Notes: generated from the sequence alone by a model not told the origin. A DNA stretch of 64,000 nucleotides from Mycolicibacterium bacteremicum (GCF_002086115.1 NZ_MVHJ01000017.1:1-64000), one strand, 5' to 3'; shown: positions 46,267 through 55,677, numbered from the stretch's first letter. Translations and numbers: made by a program.

Positions 46267-46331
46267 GCGACGCGTGCGGAGCGAACAGACAGATGACATG
46301 CGAGACCCGAGCCTGCGAGGGAATCGCATGA
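46263..46331 (+). repeat. MIRU-like insert with 22-codon ORF between nuoB and nuoC
   Basis: The nuoB stop and the nuoC start are both in ATGA overlaps (46263-46266 and 46328-46331) with 61 bases in between. A 22-residue ORF starts on the first (MSDACGANRQ) and stops on the second, so translation can pass from nuoB through the insert to nuoC. Removing 65 bp would restore a direct nuoB-nuoC ATGA overlap, as if the element had duplicated its target. The opening ATGAGCGACGCGTGCGGAGC resembles the repeats at 36489-36552. This is how MIRU elements sit in mycobacterial operons. Confidence 0.65.
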
Positions 46332-46999
46332 CCGAGCAGCAGGACCGCGAGGTCATCGGTACCCGTCGGGGCATGTTCGGGGTCACCGGCACCGGCGACA
46401 CCTCCGGCTACGGTCGGCTGATCCGCGAGGTGGCCCTGCCGGGCAGCTCGCCGCGACCGTACGGCGGTTACTTCGACGAGGTGGTCGACGCCCTGGACGC
46501 GGCGCTGGGCCGCCACCGGTTCACCGACGCCGTCGAACGCATCGTGGTATTCCGCGACGAGCTCACCATCGACGTGCGCCGCGAGCACCTGCTGACCGTG
46601 GCGCAGACCCTGCGCGATGATCCGGCCCTGCGATTCGAGCTGTGCCTCGGGGTCTCGGGTGTGCACTTCCCCGCTGAGCAGCACCGCGAACTGCACGCCG
46701 TGTACCCGCTGATGTCGATCACCCACAACCGGCGGATCCGCCTGGAGGTGGCTGCGCCCGACACCGATCCCCGTGTGCCGTCGCTGTTCTCGGTGTACCC
46801 CACCACCGACTGGCATGAGCGCGAGACCTATGACTTCTTCGGCATCATCTTCGACGGGCACCCGGCGCTGACCCGCATCGAGATGCCGGACGACTGGGTG
46901 GGGCACCCGCAGCGCAAGGACTATCCGTTGGGCGGCATCCCCGTCGAATATCACGGGGCCCAGATTCCGCCGCCCGACGAGCGGAGGTCCTACAACTGA
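46328..46999 (+). CDS. nuoC: NADH-quinone oxidoreductase subunit C
   Basis: 223-residue 30-kDa subunit of the peripheral arm. The family signature is TDWHERETYDFFGIIFDGHPAL followed by DDWVGHPQRKDYPLGG in the C-terminal part. The start ATG 46328 (MTEQQDREVIG) overlaps the stop of the insert ORF; the longer frame upstream belongs to the insert. The stop overlaps nuoD (TGATG). The separate nuoC and nuoD genes contrast with the fused NuoCD of E. coli. Confidence 0.96.
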   Translation: MTEQQDREVIGTRRGMFGVTGTGDTSGYGRLIREVALPGSSPRPYGGYFDEVVDALDAALGRHRFTDAVERIVVFRDELTIDVRREHLLTVAQTLRDDPALRFELCLGVSGVHFPAEQHRELHAVYPLMSITHNRRIRLEVAAPDTDPRVPSLFSVYPTTDWHERETYDFFGIIFDGHPALTRIEMPDDWVGHPQRKDYPLGGIPVEYHGAQIPPPDERRSYN

Positions 47000-48300
47000 T
47001 GACGATCGAGACAGATCCGCCCGTGGTGATGGTGGGCGGCCAGGACTGGGATGCGGTCGTGGCCGCGGCACGCGAACACGCCGGCGAACGGATCGTGGTC
47101 AACATGGGTCCGCAGCACCCGTCCACCCACGGTGTGCTGCGCCTGATCCTGGAGATCGAGGGCGAGACCATCACCGAGGCCCGCTGCGGTATCGGCTATC
47201 TGCACACCGGCATCGAGAAGAATCTCGAATACCGCACGTGGACACAGGGTGTCACGTTCGTGACCCGGATGGATTACCTGTCCCCGTTCTTCAACGAGAC
47301 GGCCTACTGCCTGGGCGTGGAGAAGCTGCTCGGCGTCACCGACGACATCCCCGAACGCGCCAGCGTCATCCGGGTGATGTTGATGGAACTCAACCGCATC
47401 TCCAGCCATCTGGTCGCGCTGGCCACCGGCGGGATGGAACTGGGCGCCATGTCGGCGATGTTCTTCGGGTTCCGCGGCCGCGAGGAGATCCTGGCGCTGT
47501 TCGAGACCATCACCGGGCTACGGATGAACCACGCCTACATCCGGCCCGGCGGGCTGGCCGCCGACCTGCCCGATGAGGCCATGCCGCAACTGCGCCGCCT
47601 GCTCGAGGTGCTGCCCGGTCAGCTGCGCGACCTGGAGAAGATGCTGCGCGAGAACTACATCTGGAAAGCCCGCAGCAAGGGTATCGGCTACCTTGACCTG
47701 ACCGGCTGTATGGCCCTCGGCGTCACCGGACCGGTGTTGCGCTCCACCGGGTTACCGCACGATCTGCGCCGCGCCCAGCCGTACTGCGGTTACGAGACCT
47801 ACGATTTCGACGTCTGCACCGACGACGGCTGCGACGCCTACGGGCGTTATCTGATCCGTGTCGACGAGATGAAACAGTCGCTGCGCATCGTCGAGCAGTG
47901 CGTGGCGCGGCTCAAGCCCGGCCCGGTCATGCTCACCGACAAGAAGCTCGCCTGGCCGGCCGATCTGAAGCTCGGCCCGGACGGTCTGGGCAACTCGCCC
48001 GAGCACATCGCCAAGATCATGGGCTCGTCGATGGAGGCGTTGATCCACCACTTCAAGTTGGTGACCGAGGGCATCCGGGTGCCGCCCGGGCAGGTGTACG
48101 TCGCCGTCGAATCACCGCGCGGCGAACTCGGCGTGCACATGGTCAGCGACGGCGGGACCCGGCCCTACCGCGTGCACTACCGCGACCCCTCCTTCACGAA
48201 TCTGCAGGCGGTCGCGGCGATGTGCGAGGGCGGCATGGTCGCCGACGCGATCTCCGCGGTGGCGTCGATCGACCCGGTGATGGGCGGGGTAGATAGATGA
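46999..48300 (+). CDS. nuoD: NADH-quinone oxidoreductase subunit D
   Basis: 433-residue 49-kDa subunit that with NuoB forms the quinone site. Signatures: NMGPQHPSTHGVLRLI with the quinone-site His (about residue 38), GYLHTGIEKNLE, and MELNRISSHLVAL. The C-terminus DPVMGGVDR is typical. Start ATG 46999 overlaps the nuoC stop by one base, and the stop overlaps nuoE (ATGA). Confidence 0.97.
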   Translation: MTIETDPPVVMVGGQDWDAVVAAAREHAGERIVVNMGPQHPSTHGVLRLILEIEGETITEARCGIGYLHTGIEKNLEYRTWTQGVTFVTRMDYLSPFFNETAYCLGVEKLLGVTDDIPERASVIRVMLMELNRISSHLVALATGGMELGAMSAMFFGFRGREEILALFETITGLRMNHAYIRPGGLAADLPDEAMPQLRRLLEVLPGQLRDLEKMLRENYIWKARSKGIGYLDLTGCMALGVTGPVLRSTGLPHDLRRAQPYCGYETYDFDVCTDDGCDAYGRYLIRVDEMKQSLRIVEQCVARLKPGPVMLTDKKLAWPADLKLGPDGLGNSPEHIAKIMGSSMEALIHHFKLVTEGIRVPPGQVYVAVESPRGELGVHMVSDGGTRPYRVHYRDPSFTNLQAVAAMCEGGMVADAISAVASIDPVMGGVDR

Positions 48301-49139
48301 CAACTGTCGATCTCACGCTCGGCCAGCGGCCCGACGAGGCCGGACCACCGATCAGCGCCGGCCCGCAGTCCTATCCGGATGAGGTGACGGCCGGGTTGGC
48401 TGCCGATGCCGCGCAGATCATCGGGCGCTACCCGGTGGCCCGCTCGGCACTGCTCCCCCTGTTGCACCTGGTGCAGTCGCAGGACGGCTATCTCACCCCC
48501 GCCGGTATCGCCTTCTGCGCCGGTCAACTCTCGCTCACCCCGGCCGAGGTGACCGCGGTGGCCACCTTCTACTCGATGTACCGGCGCACCCCGACCGGTG
48601 AGTACCTGGTCGGGGTGTGCACCAATACGCTGTGTGCCGTCATGGGCGGTGACGCGATCCTGGAGGTCCTGCAGGATCATCTCGGCATCCACGCCGGGCA
48701 GAGCACCCCGGACGGCTCGATCACCCTGGAGCATATCGAATGCAACGCGGCGTGCGATTTCGCGCCCGTCATCATGGTCAACTGGGAGTTCTTCGACAAT
48801 CAGACGCCCTCCGCAGCAACCGATCTCGTCGATACCCTGCGTTCCGGGGCCGTCGTGGCACCCAGCCGCGGCGCGCCGCTGTGCACGTTCAAGCAGACCG
48901 CCCGCATCCTCGCCGGATTCCCCGACGAGCGCCCGGGTGCCAACGACGGCGCGCCCGGACAGGCGACGCTGGCGGGCCTGCGCATCGCCCGCGAACGCGG
49001 TATGACCGCACCCGAGTCCGGCACGCCGGCCCAGGTGCAGAAACCGGATGACGAGCGCATCGCCGAGGAGACGCTGCGCGATCAGCCCGCCCCCGCCCCG
49101 TCCGTCGACGTACCGCCCAGGAACGGGGACCGCCCGTGA
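48297..49139 (+). CDS. nuoE: NADH-quinone oxidoreductase subunit E
   Basis: 280-residue 24-kDa subunit with the [2Fe-2S] cluster N1a, which takes electrons from FMN. The thioredoxin-like fold has Cys ligands in VCTNTLCAV and ECNAACDFAP. The protein is much longer than the E. coli subunit (about 166 aa). The extra roughly 90 residues form a C-terminal extension, low-complexity and Ala/Pro-rich at the end, as is common in mycobacteria. Stop overlaps nuoF (GTGA). Confidence 0.96.
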   Translation: MTTVDLTLGQRPDEAGPPISAGPQSYPDEVTAGLAADAAQIIGRYPVARSALLPLLHLVQSQDGYLTPAGIAFCAGQLSLTPAEVTAVATFYSMYRRTPTGEYLVGVCTNTLCAVMGGDAILEVLQDHLGIHAGQSTPDGSITLEHIECNAACDFAPVIMVNWEFFDNQTPSAATDLVDTLRSGAVVAPSRGAPLCTFKQTARILAGFPDERPGANDGAPGQATLAGLRIARERGMTAPESGTPAQVQKPDDERIAEETLRDQPAPAPSVDVPPRNGDRP

Positions 49140-50416
49140 CGCTTGCCCCCGTACTGAGCGCGCACTGGGATGACCCCGATTCCTGGACGCTGGCCGGCTA
49201 CCGGCGCCGCGGCGGATACGAGGCCATGCGCACGGCACTGACCATGGATCCCGACGACGTGATCGCGCTGGTGAAGGAGGCCGGGCTGCGCGGGCGCGGC
49301 GGTGCCGGGTTCCCGACCGGGCAGAAATGGTCGTTCATCAACCAGGACGATCCGAAACCCAAGTATCTGGTCATCAACGCCGACGAGTCCGAACCCGGTA
49401 CGTGCAAGGACATCCCGCTGCTGATGGCCAATCCGCATGTGCTGGTCGAGGGCGCGATCATCGCCGCGCACGCCATCCGCGCCGCGCACGCCTTCATCTA
49501 TCTGCGTGGTGAGGTGGTGCCGGTGCTGCGCCGGTTGCAGGGTGCCGTCGCCGAGGCATACGACGCCGGTTACCTGGGAGCCGGATTCGACCTTGTGGTG
49601 CACGCCGGGGCGGGGGCCTACATCTGTGGCGAGGAAACCGCCCTGCTGGACTCGCTGGAGGGCCGGCGCGGCCAGCCCCGGTTGCGCCCGCCGTTTCCGG
49701 CCGTTGCCGGTCTGTATGCCTGCCCGACGGTGGTCAACAATGTCGAATCGATCGCCAGCGTGCCCGCCGTCGTCGCGGGCGGAGTGGACTGGTTCCGCTC
49801 GATGGGCTCGGACAAGTCGCCGGGTTTCACGCTGTACTCGCTGTCCGGGCACGTCACCCGACCGGGTCAGTACGAGGCGCCGCTGGGTGTCACGCTGCGC
49901 CGGCTTCTCGACTACGCCGGCGGGGTGCGGGCCGGCCACGAGCTCAAGTTCTGGACTCCCGGCGGATCGTCGACCCCGCTGCTGACCGCCGAACACCTCG
50001 ATGTGCCATTGGATTACGAGGGGGTGGCCGGCGTCGGATCGATGCTGGGCACCAAGGCCCTGCAGATCTTCGACGAGACCACCTGCGTGGTTCGTGCGGT
50101 CCGGCGGTGGACGCAGTTCTACGCCCACGAGTCCTGCGGCAAGTGCACCCCGTGCCGGGAGGGCACCTACTGGTTGGCCCAGATCTACGAACGCCTGGAG
50201 ACCGGCCACGCGGGCCCGGAGGACATCGACACGCTGCTCGACATCTCCGATGCCATCCTCGGCAAATCGTTCTGCGCCCTCGGTGACGGCGCCGCGAGCC
50301 CGATCATCTCCTCGATCAAGTATTTTCGCGACGAGTACCTGGCCCATCTGGGGTCGGGCTGTCCGTTCGATCCGCACGCGTCGACCGTGTTCGCGACCGC
50401 GGAGGCCGGCCGGTGA
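49136..50416 (+). CDS. nuoF: NADH-quinone oxidoreductase subunit F
   Basis: 426-residue 51-kDa subunit with the NADH and FMN sites and cluster N3. The flavin/NADH loop is GLRGRGGAGFPTGQKW (about residue 49), the FMN region VINADESEPGTCKD and GAYICGEETALL. The [4Fe-4S] ligands are ESCGKCTPCREGT plus the distal FCALGDGAASP. GTG 49136 overlaps nuoE. A 91-bp gap containing a palindrome, the longest gap within the nuo operon, follows. Confidence 0.97.
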   Translation: MTLAPVLSAHWDDPDSWTLAGYRRRGGYEAMRTALTMDPDDVIALVKEAGLRGRGGAGFPTGQKWSFINQDDPKPKYLVINADESEPGTCKDIPLLMANPHVLVEGAIIAAHAIRAAHAFIYLRGEVVPVLRRLQGAVAEAYDAGYLGAGFDLVVHAGAGAYICGEETALLDSLEGRRGQPRLRPPFPAVAGLYACPTVVNNVESIASVPAVVAGGVDWFRSMGSDKSPGFTLYSLSGHVTRPGQYEAPLGVTLRRLLDYAGGVRAGHELKFWTPGGSSTPLLTAEHLDVPLDYEGVAGVGSMLGTKALQIFDETTCVVRAVRRWTQFYAHESCGKCTPCREGTYWLAQIYERLETGHAGPEDIDTLLDISDAILGKSFCALGDGAASPIISSIKYFRDEYLAHLGSGCPFDPHASTVFATAEAGR

Positions 50417-50426
50417 CCATTTCCCC

Positions 50427-50486
50427 GCGAGCAGACGCAAAACTGCCCTTTCAGGGCCGAAAAGGGGCAGTTTTGCGTCTGCTCGC
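50427..50486. repeat. long palindromic repeat between nuoF and nuoG
   Basis: Perfect 22-bp inverted arms (50427-50448 and 50465-50486, beginning GCGAGCAGACGCAAAACTGC) around a 16-base centre that itself partly pairs. In RNA this makes a long stable hairpin. It lies wholly between the nuoF stop and the nuoG ribosome site. A related arm is at 37761-37780, so it is probably a dispersed mycobacterial palindromic element. It could stabilise or attenuate the nuo mRNA, but has no U-tract like a classical terminator. Confidence 0.8.
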
Positions 50487-50507
50487 CGAGAGGAAGGGGG
50501 CGCCCGC

Positions 50508-52883
50508 ATGACGCTGGCCGGACCTGCCAAGGACACCGCCACCGTGGAGATGGTGTCGCTGACCATCGACGGCCACCAGATCAGCGTGCCGAAGGGCACC
50601 CTGCTGATCCGCGCCGCCGAGCTGATGGGCATCCAGATCCCGCGCTTCTGCGATCACCCGCTGCTCGACCCGGTCGGCGCGTGCCGCCAATGCCTGGTGG
50701 AGGTCGAGGGCCAGCGCAAACCATTGGCCTCCTGTACCGCCACCGTCACCCCCGACATGGTCGTGCGCACCCAGCTGACCTCCGAGATCGCCGACAAGGC
50801 CCAGCACGGTGTGATGGAACTGCTGCTGATCAACCATCCCCTGGACTGCCCGGTCTGCGACAAGGGCGGCGAGTGCCCGCTGCAGAACCAGGCGATGTCC
50901 AACGGGCGGGCGGACTCCCGCTTCACCGACGTCAAACGGACGTACCCGAAACCGATCAACCTGTCCGCGCAGGTGCTGCTGGACCGCGAACGCTGTGTAC
51001 TGTGCGCCCGCTGCACCCGGTTCTCCGATCAGATCGCCGGTGACCCGTTCATCGAGCTGCTGGAACGCGGTGCGCTGCAACAGGTGGGCATCGCCGGTGA
51101 CGAACCGTTCGACTCGTACTTCTCCGGTAACACCGTGCAGATCTGCCCGGTCGGCGCCCTCACCGGTACCGCCTACCGGTTCCGGGCCCGCCCGTTCGAC
51201 CTGGTGTCGTCGGCCAGCGTCTGCGAACACTGCGCGTCGGGGTGCGCGCAGCGCACCGATCACCGGCGCGGAAAGGTGTTGCGCCGGTTGGCCGGTGACG
51301 ACCCCGAGGTCAACGAGGAGTGGAATTGCGACAAGGGGCGCTGGGCATTCACCTATGCGACCCAGGGCGACCGGATTGCCACCCCGCTGATCCGTGATGC
51401 CGACGGCAGCCAGCGCCCGGCCTCCTGGTCCGAGGCGGTCGCCGTCGCGGTACGCGGTCTGACCGCGGCCACCGGCCGGGCCGGGGTGCTGGTGGGCGGC
51501 CGGTCGACCATGGAGGACGCCTGGGCCTACGCGAAGTTTGCCCGGATCATGCTGGGCACCAACGATATCGACTTCCGGGTCCGGCAGCATTCGGCCGAGG
51601 AGTCCGAGTTCCTGGCCCACGCCGTCGCCGGACGACCACACGCGGTCAGCTATGCCGATCTGGAGGCGGCACCGGCGGTGCTGCTGGTCGGATTCGAACC
51701 GGAGGAAGAGTCGCCGATCGTGTTCCTGCGGCTGCGCAAGGCCTTCCGCAAGCGTGGCCTGCCGGTGACGGCCGTGGCACCGTTCGCCACCCGGGGGTTG
51801 GCCAAGATGGGTGGCCGGTTGGTCACCGCCGCCCCGGGCGCCGAGGCCGACGTGCTGGCGGGTCTGCACGACGACCTGCCCCCGGGCACCGTCATCCTGG
51901 CCGGGGAACGGATCGCCGCCGCACCGGGTGCCTGCTCGGCACTGTGCGCGCTGGCGGCGGCCACCGCAGCCCGCATCGCCTGGATCCCACGCCGCGCCGG
52001 TGATCGCGGTGCGCTGGAGGCCGGCGCCGTGCCGCACCTGCTGCCCGGCGGGCGGCCCGTCGCCGACGATCGCGCACGCGCCGAGGTCGCCGCCGCCTGG
52101 AATGTCGAGGACCTCCCCGCCGATGCGGGGCGCGACACCGACGCGATCCTGGCCGCCGCCACCGCGGGTGCCCTGCAGGCCCTGCTGATCGGCGGGGTGG
52201 ACGTCGACGACCTGCCCGACCCGGAGGCGGCGCTGGCCGCCGTCGACGCCGCACCGTTCGTGGTCAGCCTGGAACTGCGGCACTCCCCGATCACCGACCG
52301 CGCCGATGTGGTGTTCCCCGTCGCGCCGGTCGCCGAGAAGGCGGGCACCTTCGTCAACTGGGAGGGCCGCCAGCGGTCGTTCGAGGCCGCCCTGCCCCCG
52401 GCGGCCACCGCGGACATGCGGGTACTGGCCGCGTTGGCCGACGAGGTCGGTGTCGATCTGGGCCTGTCCGACACCGCGACCGTCCGCGCCGATGTCGACC
52501 GACTGGGCAGCTGGGACGGAACCCGGCCGCCCGCGCCGCAGGCAACCCGTCCCGAACCGGTCGTGCCGGGGCCCGGACAGGCAGTTCTCACCGGGTGGCG
52601 GATGCTGCTCGACGGCGGCCGGATGCAGACCGGCGAACCCCATCTGGCCGGCACGGCCCGCCCCGCCGTCGCCCGGATCTCCGCGGCCACCGCGGCCGAG
52701 ATCGGTTGCGCCGACGGTGATGCGGTGCAGGTGTCGACCGAACGCGGCGCACTGACCCTGCCGGTCGCGGTCACCGAGATGCCCGACCGGGTGGTGTGGG
52801 TGCCGCTGAACACGTCCGGCGCGGCGGTCTACCGCACGCTGGAAGCGCCGCTGGGATCGCTGGTCCGGATCGAGGCGATGTGA
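50508..52883 (+). CDS. nuoG: NADH-quinone oxidoreductase subunit G
   Basis: 791-residue 75-kDa subunit. The N-terminal ferredoxin domain has CDHPLLDPVGACRQC and LASC (cluster N1b). GGECPLQNQ belongs to the N5 region, and CVLCARCTRFSDQ with CPVGAL to N4. CEHCASGC plus a distal Cys in EEWNCDKGRW are the ligands of the extra N7 cluster found in some bacteria. The remainder is a molybdopterin-oxidoreductase-like domain without cofactor role, ending in an aspartate-decarboxylase-like barrel. ATG 50508 follows AGGAAGG just after the palindrome. Stop overlaps nuoH. Confidence 0.97.
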   Translation: MTLAGPAKDTATVEMVSLTIDGHQISVPKGTLLIRAAELMGIQIPRFCDHPLLDPVGACRQCLVEVEGQRKPLASCTATVTPDMVVRTQLTSEIADKAQHGVMELLLINHPLDCPVCDKGGECPLQNQAMSNGRADSRFTDVKRTYPKPINLSAQVLLDRERCVLCARCTRFSDQIAGDPFIELLERGALQQVGIAGDEPFDSYFSGNTVQICPVGALTGTAYRFRARPFDLVSSASVCEHCASGCAQRTDHRRGKVLRRLAGDDPEVNEEWNCDKGRWAFTYATQGDRIATPLIRDADGSQRPASWSEAVAVAVRGLTAATGRAGVLVGGRSTMEDAWAYAKFARIMLGTNDIDFRVRQHSAEESEFLAHAVAGRPHAVSYADLEAAPAVLLVGFEPEEESPIVFLRLRKAFRKRGLPVTAVAPFATRGLAKMGGRLVTAAPGAEADVLAGLHDDLPPGTVILAGERIAAAPGACSALCALAAATAARIAWIPRRAGDRGALEAGAVPHLLPGGRPVADDRARAEVAAAWNVEDLPADAGRDTDAILAAATAGALQALLIGGVDVDDLPDPEAALAAVDAAPFVVSLELRHSPITDRADVVFPVAPVAEKAGTFVNWEGRQRSFEAALPPAATADMRVLAALADEVGVDLGLSDTATVRADVDRLGSWDGTRPPAPQATRPEPVVPGPGQAVLTGWRMLLDGGRMQTGEPHLAGTARPAVARISAATAAEIGCADGDAVQVSTERGALTLPVAVTEMPDRVVWVPLNTSGAAVYRTLEAPLGSLVRIEAM

Positions 52884-54136
52884 ACTACCCGACGCTCGAT
52901 TCCTTCGGTCACGACCCGTGGTGGCTGATGCTCGCGAAATGCCTCGCCATCTTCGTGTTCCTGTTGCTCACGGTGCTGGTCGCCATCCTGGTCGAGCGCA
53001 AGGTGCTGGGCCGCATGCAGTTGCGGTTCGGCCCGAACCGGGTCGGCCCGTTCGGCCTGCTGCAGAGCCTTGCCGACGGTGTCAAGCTGGCCCTGAAGGA
53101 GGGCCTGATTCCGGCCGGGGTGGACAAGCCGATCTACCTGATGGCACCGGTCATCTCGGTGATCCCGGCGATCATGGCGTTCGCCGTCATCCCGATGGGC
53201 GGTGAGGTCTCGGTGTTCGGGCACACCACCGCGCTGCAGCTGACCGACCTGCCGGTCGCGGTGCTCTACGTGCTGGCCGTCACCTCCATCGGCGTGTACG
53301 GCATCGTGCTGGCCGGCTGGGCCTCCGGGTCGACCTACCCGCTGCTGGGCGGTCTGCGATCCAGCGCCCAGGTGGTGTCCTATGAGATCGCCATGGCACT
53401 GTCCTTCGTGGCGGTGTTCCTCTACGCCGGCACCATGTCGACCTCGGGAATCGTTGCCGCCCAGCACAGCACGTGGTTCGTGTTCCTGCTGCTGCCGTCG
53501 TTCCTGGTGTATGTGACCTCGATGGTCGGTGAGACCAACCGGGCCCCGTTCGACCTCCCCGAGGCCGAGGGCGAACTGGTCGGCGGGTTCCACACCGAGT
53601 ACTCCTCACTGAAATTCGCGATGTTCATGCTCGCCGAGTACGTCAACATGACGACGGTGTCGGCGCTGGCCGCCACGATGTTCCTCGGCGGCTGGCAGGC
53701 CCCGCTGCCGTTCAGCCTCATCGACGGCGCCAACTCCGGGTGGTGGCCGCTGCTGTGGTTCGTCGCGAAGGTGTGGGGCTTCCTGTTCCTGTTCATGTGG
53801 CTGCGGGCCACCCTGCCCCGGATGCGCTACGACCAGTTCATGACGCTGGGCTGGAAGGTGCTGATCCCGCTGTCGCTGGGCTGGATCGTCATCGTCTCGA
53901 TCACCAAGACGCTGCGCGATCAGGGCGCGCCGGCCTGGACCACGGCCGCGGTCGGTGCCGCCGCGGTCGCGGCGCTGGCACTGGCCGTCCTGATCCGCCG
54001 CGCGCTGCGCCGCCGAGCCGTCCCGCACTTCACCCTGCCCACCGACCCGGATGCGGTGAGTTCCTTCCCGATTCCCCCGATTCCGAGCCCGCCGCGCATC
54101 CAACCGAAGGAGTACTCCGATGTCCAAGGTCGGTGA
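52880..54136 (+). CDS. nuoH: NADH-quinone oxidoreductase subunit H
   Basis: 418-residue membrane subunit of about eight to nine helices linking the quinone site to the proton channels. Signatures: ERKVLGRMQLRFGPNRVGPFGLLQSLADG (about residues 35-65) and ETNRAPFDLPEAEGELV (about 220). The C-terminus is a Pro-rich cytosolic tail of about 40 residues, as in other actinobacteria. GTG 52880 overlaps the nuoG stop; nuoI starts 17 bp before its end. Confidence 0.97.
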   Translation: MNYPTLDSFGHDPWWLMLAKCLAIFVFLLLTVLVAILVERKVLGRMQLRFGPNRVGPFGLLQSLADGVKLALKEGLIPAGVDKPIYLMAPVISVIPAIMAFAVIPMGGEVSVFGHTTALQLTDLPVAVLYVLAVTSIGVYGIVLAGWASGSTYPLLGGLRSSAQVVSYEIAMALSFVAVFLYAGTMSTSGIVAAQHSTWFVFLLLPSFLVYVTSMVGETNRAPFDLPEAEGELVGGFHTEYSSLKFAMFMLAEYVNMTTVSALAATMFLGGWQAPLPFSLIDGANSGWWPLLWFVAKVWGFLFLFMWLRATLPRMRYDQFMTLGWKVLIPLSLGWIVIVSITKTLRDQGAPAWTTAAVGAAAVAALALAVLIRRALRRRAVPHFTLPTDPDAVSSFPIPPIPSPPRIQPKEYSDVQGR

Positions 54137-54659
54137 CGCACTTGCCGGTTTCGGTGTCACGTTCAAGGCGATGCTGCAGAAGCCGATCACCGAGCAGTAC
54201 CCGGAGAAACCCGGACCGGTCGCCCCGCGCTACCACGGGCGACATCAGCTCAACCGGTATGCCGACGGCCTGGAGAAGTGCATCGGCTGCGAATTGTGCG
54301 CCTGGGCCTGCCCGGCCGACGCCATCTTCGTCGAGGGGGCAGACAACACCGCCGAGGAACGCTTCTCCCCCGGCGAACGGTACGGACGCGTCTATCAGAT
54401 CAACTACCTGCGCTGTATCGGCTGCGGACTGTGCATCGAGGCCTGCCCGACCCGCGCGCTGACGATGACCAACGACTACGAGATGGCCGACGACAACCGC
54501 GCCGACCTGATCTACGGCAAGGACAAACTGCTGGCCCCGCTGGCCGACGGCATGACCGCGCCGCCGCACGCGATGGCCGCCGGCAGCACCGACGAGGACT
54601 ACTACCGCGGCAACATCGGCGCCCAGGGGCTGGCGCACGAGTCGGAGACGACGCGATGA
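54120..54659 (+). CDS. nuoI: NADH-quinone oxidoreductase subunit I
   Basis: 179-residue ferredoxin-like subunit with two [4Fe-4S] clusters (N6a, N6b), CIGCELCAWACPADAI and CIGCGLCIEACPTRAL. A short N-terminal amphipathic segment with KPITEQYPEKPGPVAPR anchors it to the membrane arm. ATG 54120 lies within the end of nuoH and the stop overlaps nuoJ (ATGA). Confidence 0.97.
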   Translation: MSKVGDALAGFGVTFKAMLQKPITEQYPEKPGPVAPRYHGRHQLNRYADGLEKCIGCELCAWACPADAIFVEGADNTAEERFSPGERYGRVYQINYLRCIGCGLCIEACPTRALTMTNDYEMADDNRADLIYGKDKLLAPLADGMTAPPHAMAAGSTDEDYYRGNIGAQGLAHESETTR

Positions 54660-55381
54660 CGGTGACGTCGACAAGTGAGGCGGTGGTGTTCTGGGTACTC
54701 GGCGCGTTGGCGCTGATCGGCGCGATCGGCGTGGTGGCCGCGCCGAAGGCGGTGTACTCCGCGCTCTTCCTGGCCGTCACCATGATCAACCTGGCGGTGC
54801 TCTACATCGCCCAGGATGCCGTGTTCCTCGGTGTGGTGCAGATCGTCGTCTATACCGGCGCGGTGATGATGCTGTTCCTGTTCGTGCTGATGCTCATCGG
54901 GGTCGACTCCTCGGAGTCGCTGGTGGAAACCATTCGCGGACAGCGCATCGCGGCCATCGTCGCCGGGCTGGGCTTCGGTGTGCTGCTGATCGGCTGCATC
55001 GGCAACTCTTTCGTCGACGGGACGATGGGCGGATTCACCGGACTCGCGCAGGCAAACGGCGCGGGCAACGTCGAGGGCCTGGCGGTGCTGATCTTCACCC
55101 GCTACGTCTGGGCGTTCGAGCTGACCAGCGCGCTGCTGATCACCGCGGCGGTCGGCGCGATGCTGCTGGCTCACCGGGAGCGGTTCGACCGGCGCAAGAC
55201 GCAACGCGAACTGGCCGCCGAGCGGTTCGCCCCCGGCGGGCATCCGACACCACGGCCCAATCCCGGTGTGTATGCCCGGCACAACGCCGTCGACGTGCCG
55301 GCGCGACTGCCCGACGGCACCGCCGCACCCACCTCGGTCAGTTCGGTGCTGATCCCGCGCACCCGGGAGCGTGACCAGTGA
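54656..55381 (+). CDS. nuoJ: NADH-quinone oxidoreductase subunit J
   Basis: 241-residue membrane subunit with five predicted helices. The conserved YTGAVMMLFLFVLMLIGVD stretch (about residues 66-85) is the region of the pi-bulge helix. The hydrophilic C-terminal tail of about 60 residues (RKTQRELAAERFAPGG onward) is typical of mycobacterial NuoJ. Overlaps nuoI (ATGA) and nuoK (GTGA). Confidence 0.96.
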   Translation: MTVTSTSEAVVFWVLGALALIGAIGVVAAPKAVYSALFLAVTMINLAVLYIAQDAVFLGVVQIVVYTGAVMMLFLFVLMLIGVDSSESLVETIRGQRIAAIVAGLGFGVLLIGCIGNSFVDGTMGGFTGLAQANGAGNVEGLAVLIFTRYVWAFELTSALLITAAVGAMLLAHRERFDRRKTQRELAAERFAPGGHPTPRPNPGVYARHNAVDVPARLPDGTAAPTSVSSVLIPRTRERDQ

Positions 55382-55677
55382 ACCCGGCGAACTACCTCTA
55401 CCTGTCGGCACTGATCTTCACCATCGGGGCGGCCGGAGTACTGTTGCGGCGCAACGCGATCGTCATGTTCATGTGCGTCGAGCTGATGCTCAACGCCGCC
55501 AACCTCGCCTTCGTCACCTTCTCCCGGATGCACGGCCACCTCGACGGTCAGACGGTCGCCTTCTTCGTCATGGTCGTCGCCGCCTGCGAGGTGGTCGTCG
55601 GGCTGGCCATCATCATGGCCATCTTCCGGGCCCGCCAGTCCGCCTCGGTGGACGCCGCCAGTCTGCTGAAGAACTGA
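55378..55677 (+). CDS. nuoK: NADH-quinone oxidoreductase subunit K
   Basis: 99-residue membrane subunit with three helices, an Mrp-like small subunit of the proton path. The conserved glutamates lie in MCVELMLNAANLAF (helix 2) and AACEVVVGLAIIMAIF (helix 3). GTG 55378 overlaps the nuoJ stop; nuoL begins one base after its stop. Confidence 0.97.
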   Translation: MNPANYLYLSALIFTIGAAGVLLRRNAIVMFMCVELMLNAANLAFVTFSRMHGHLDGQTVAFFVMVVAACEVVVGLAIIMAIFRARQSASVDAASLLKN

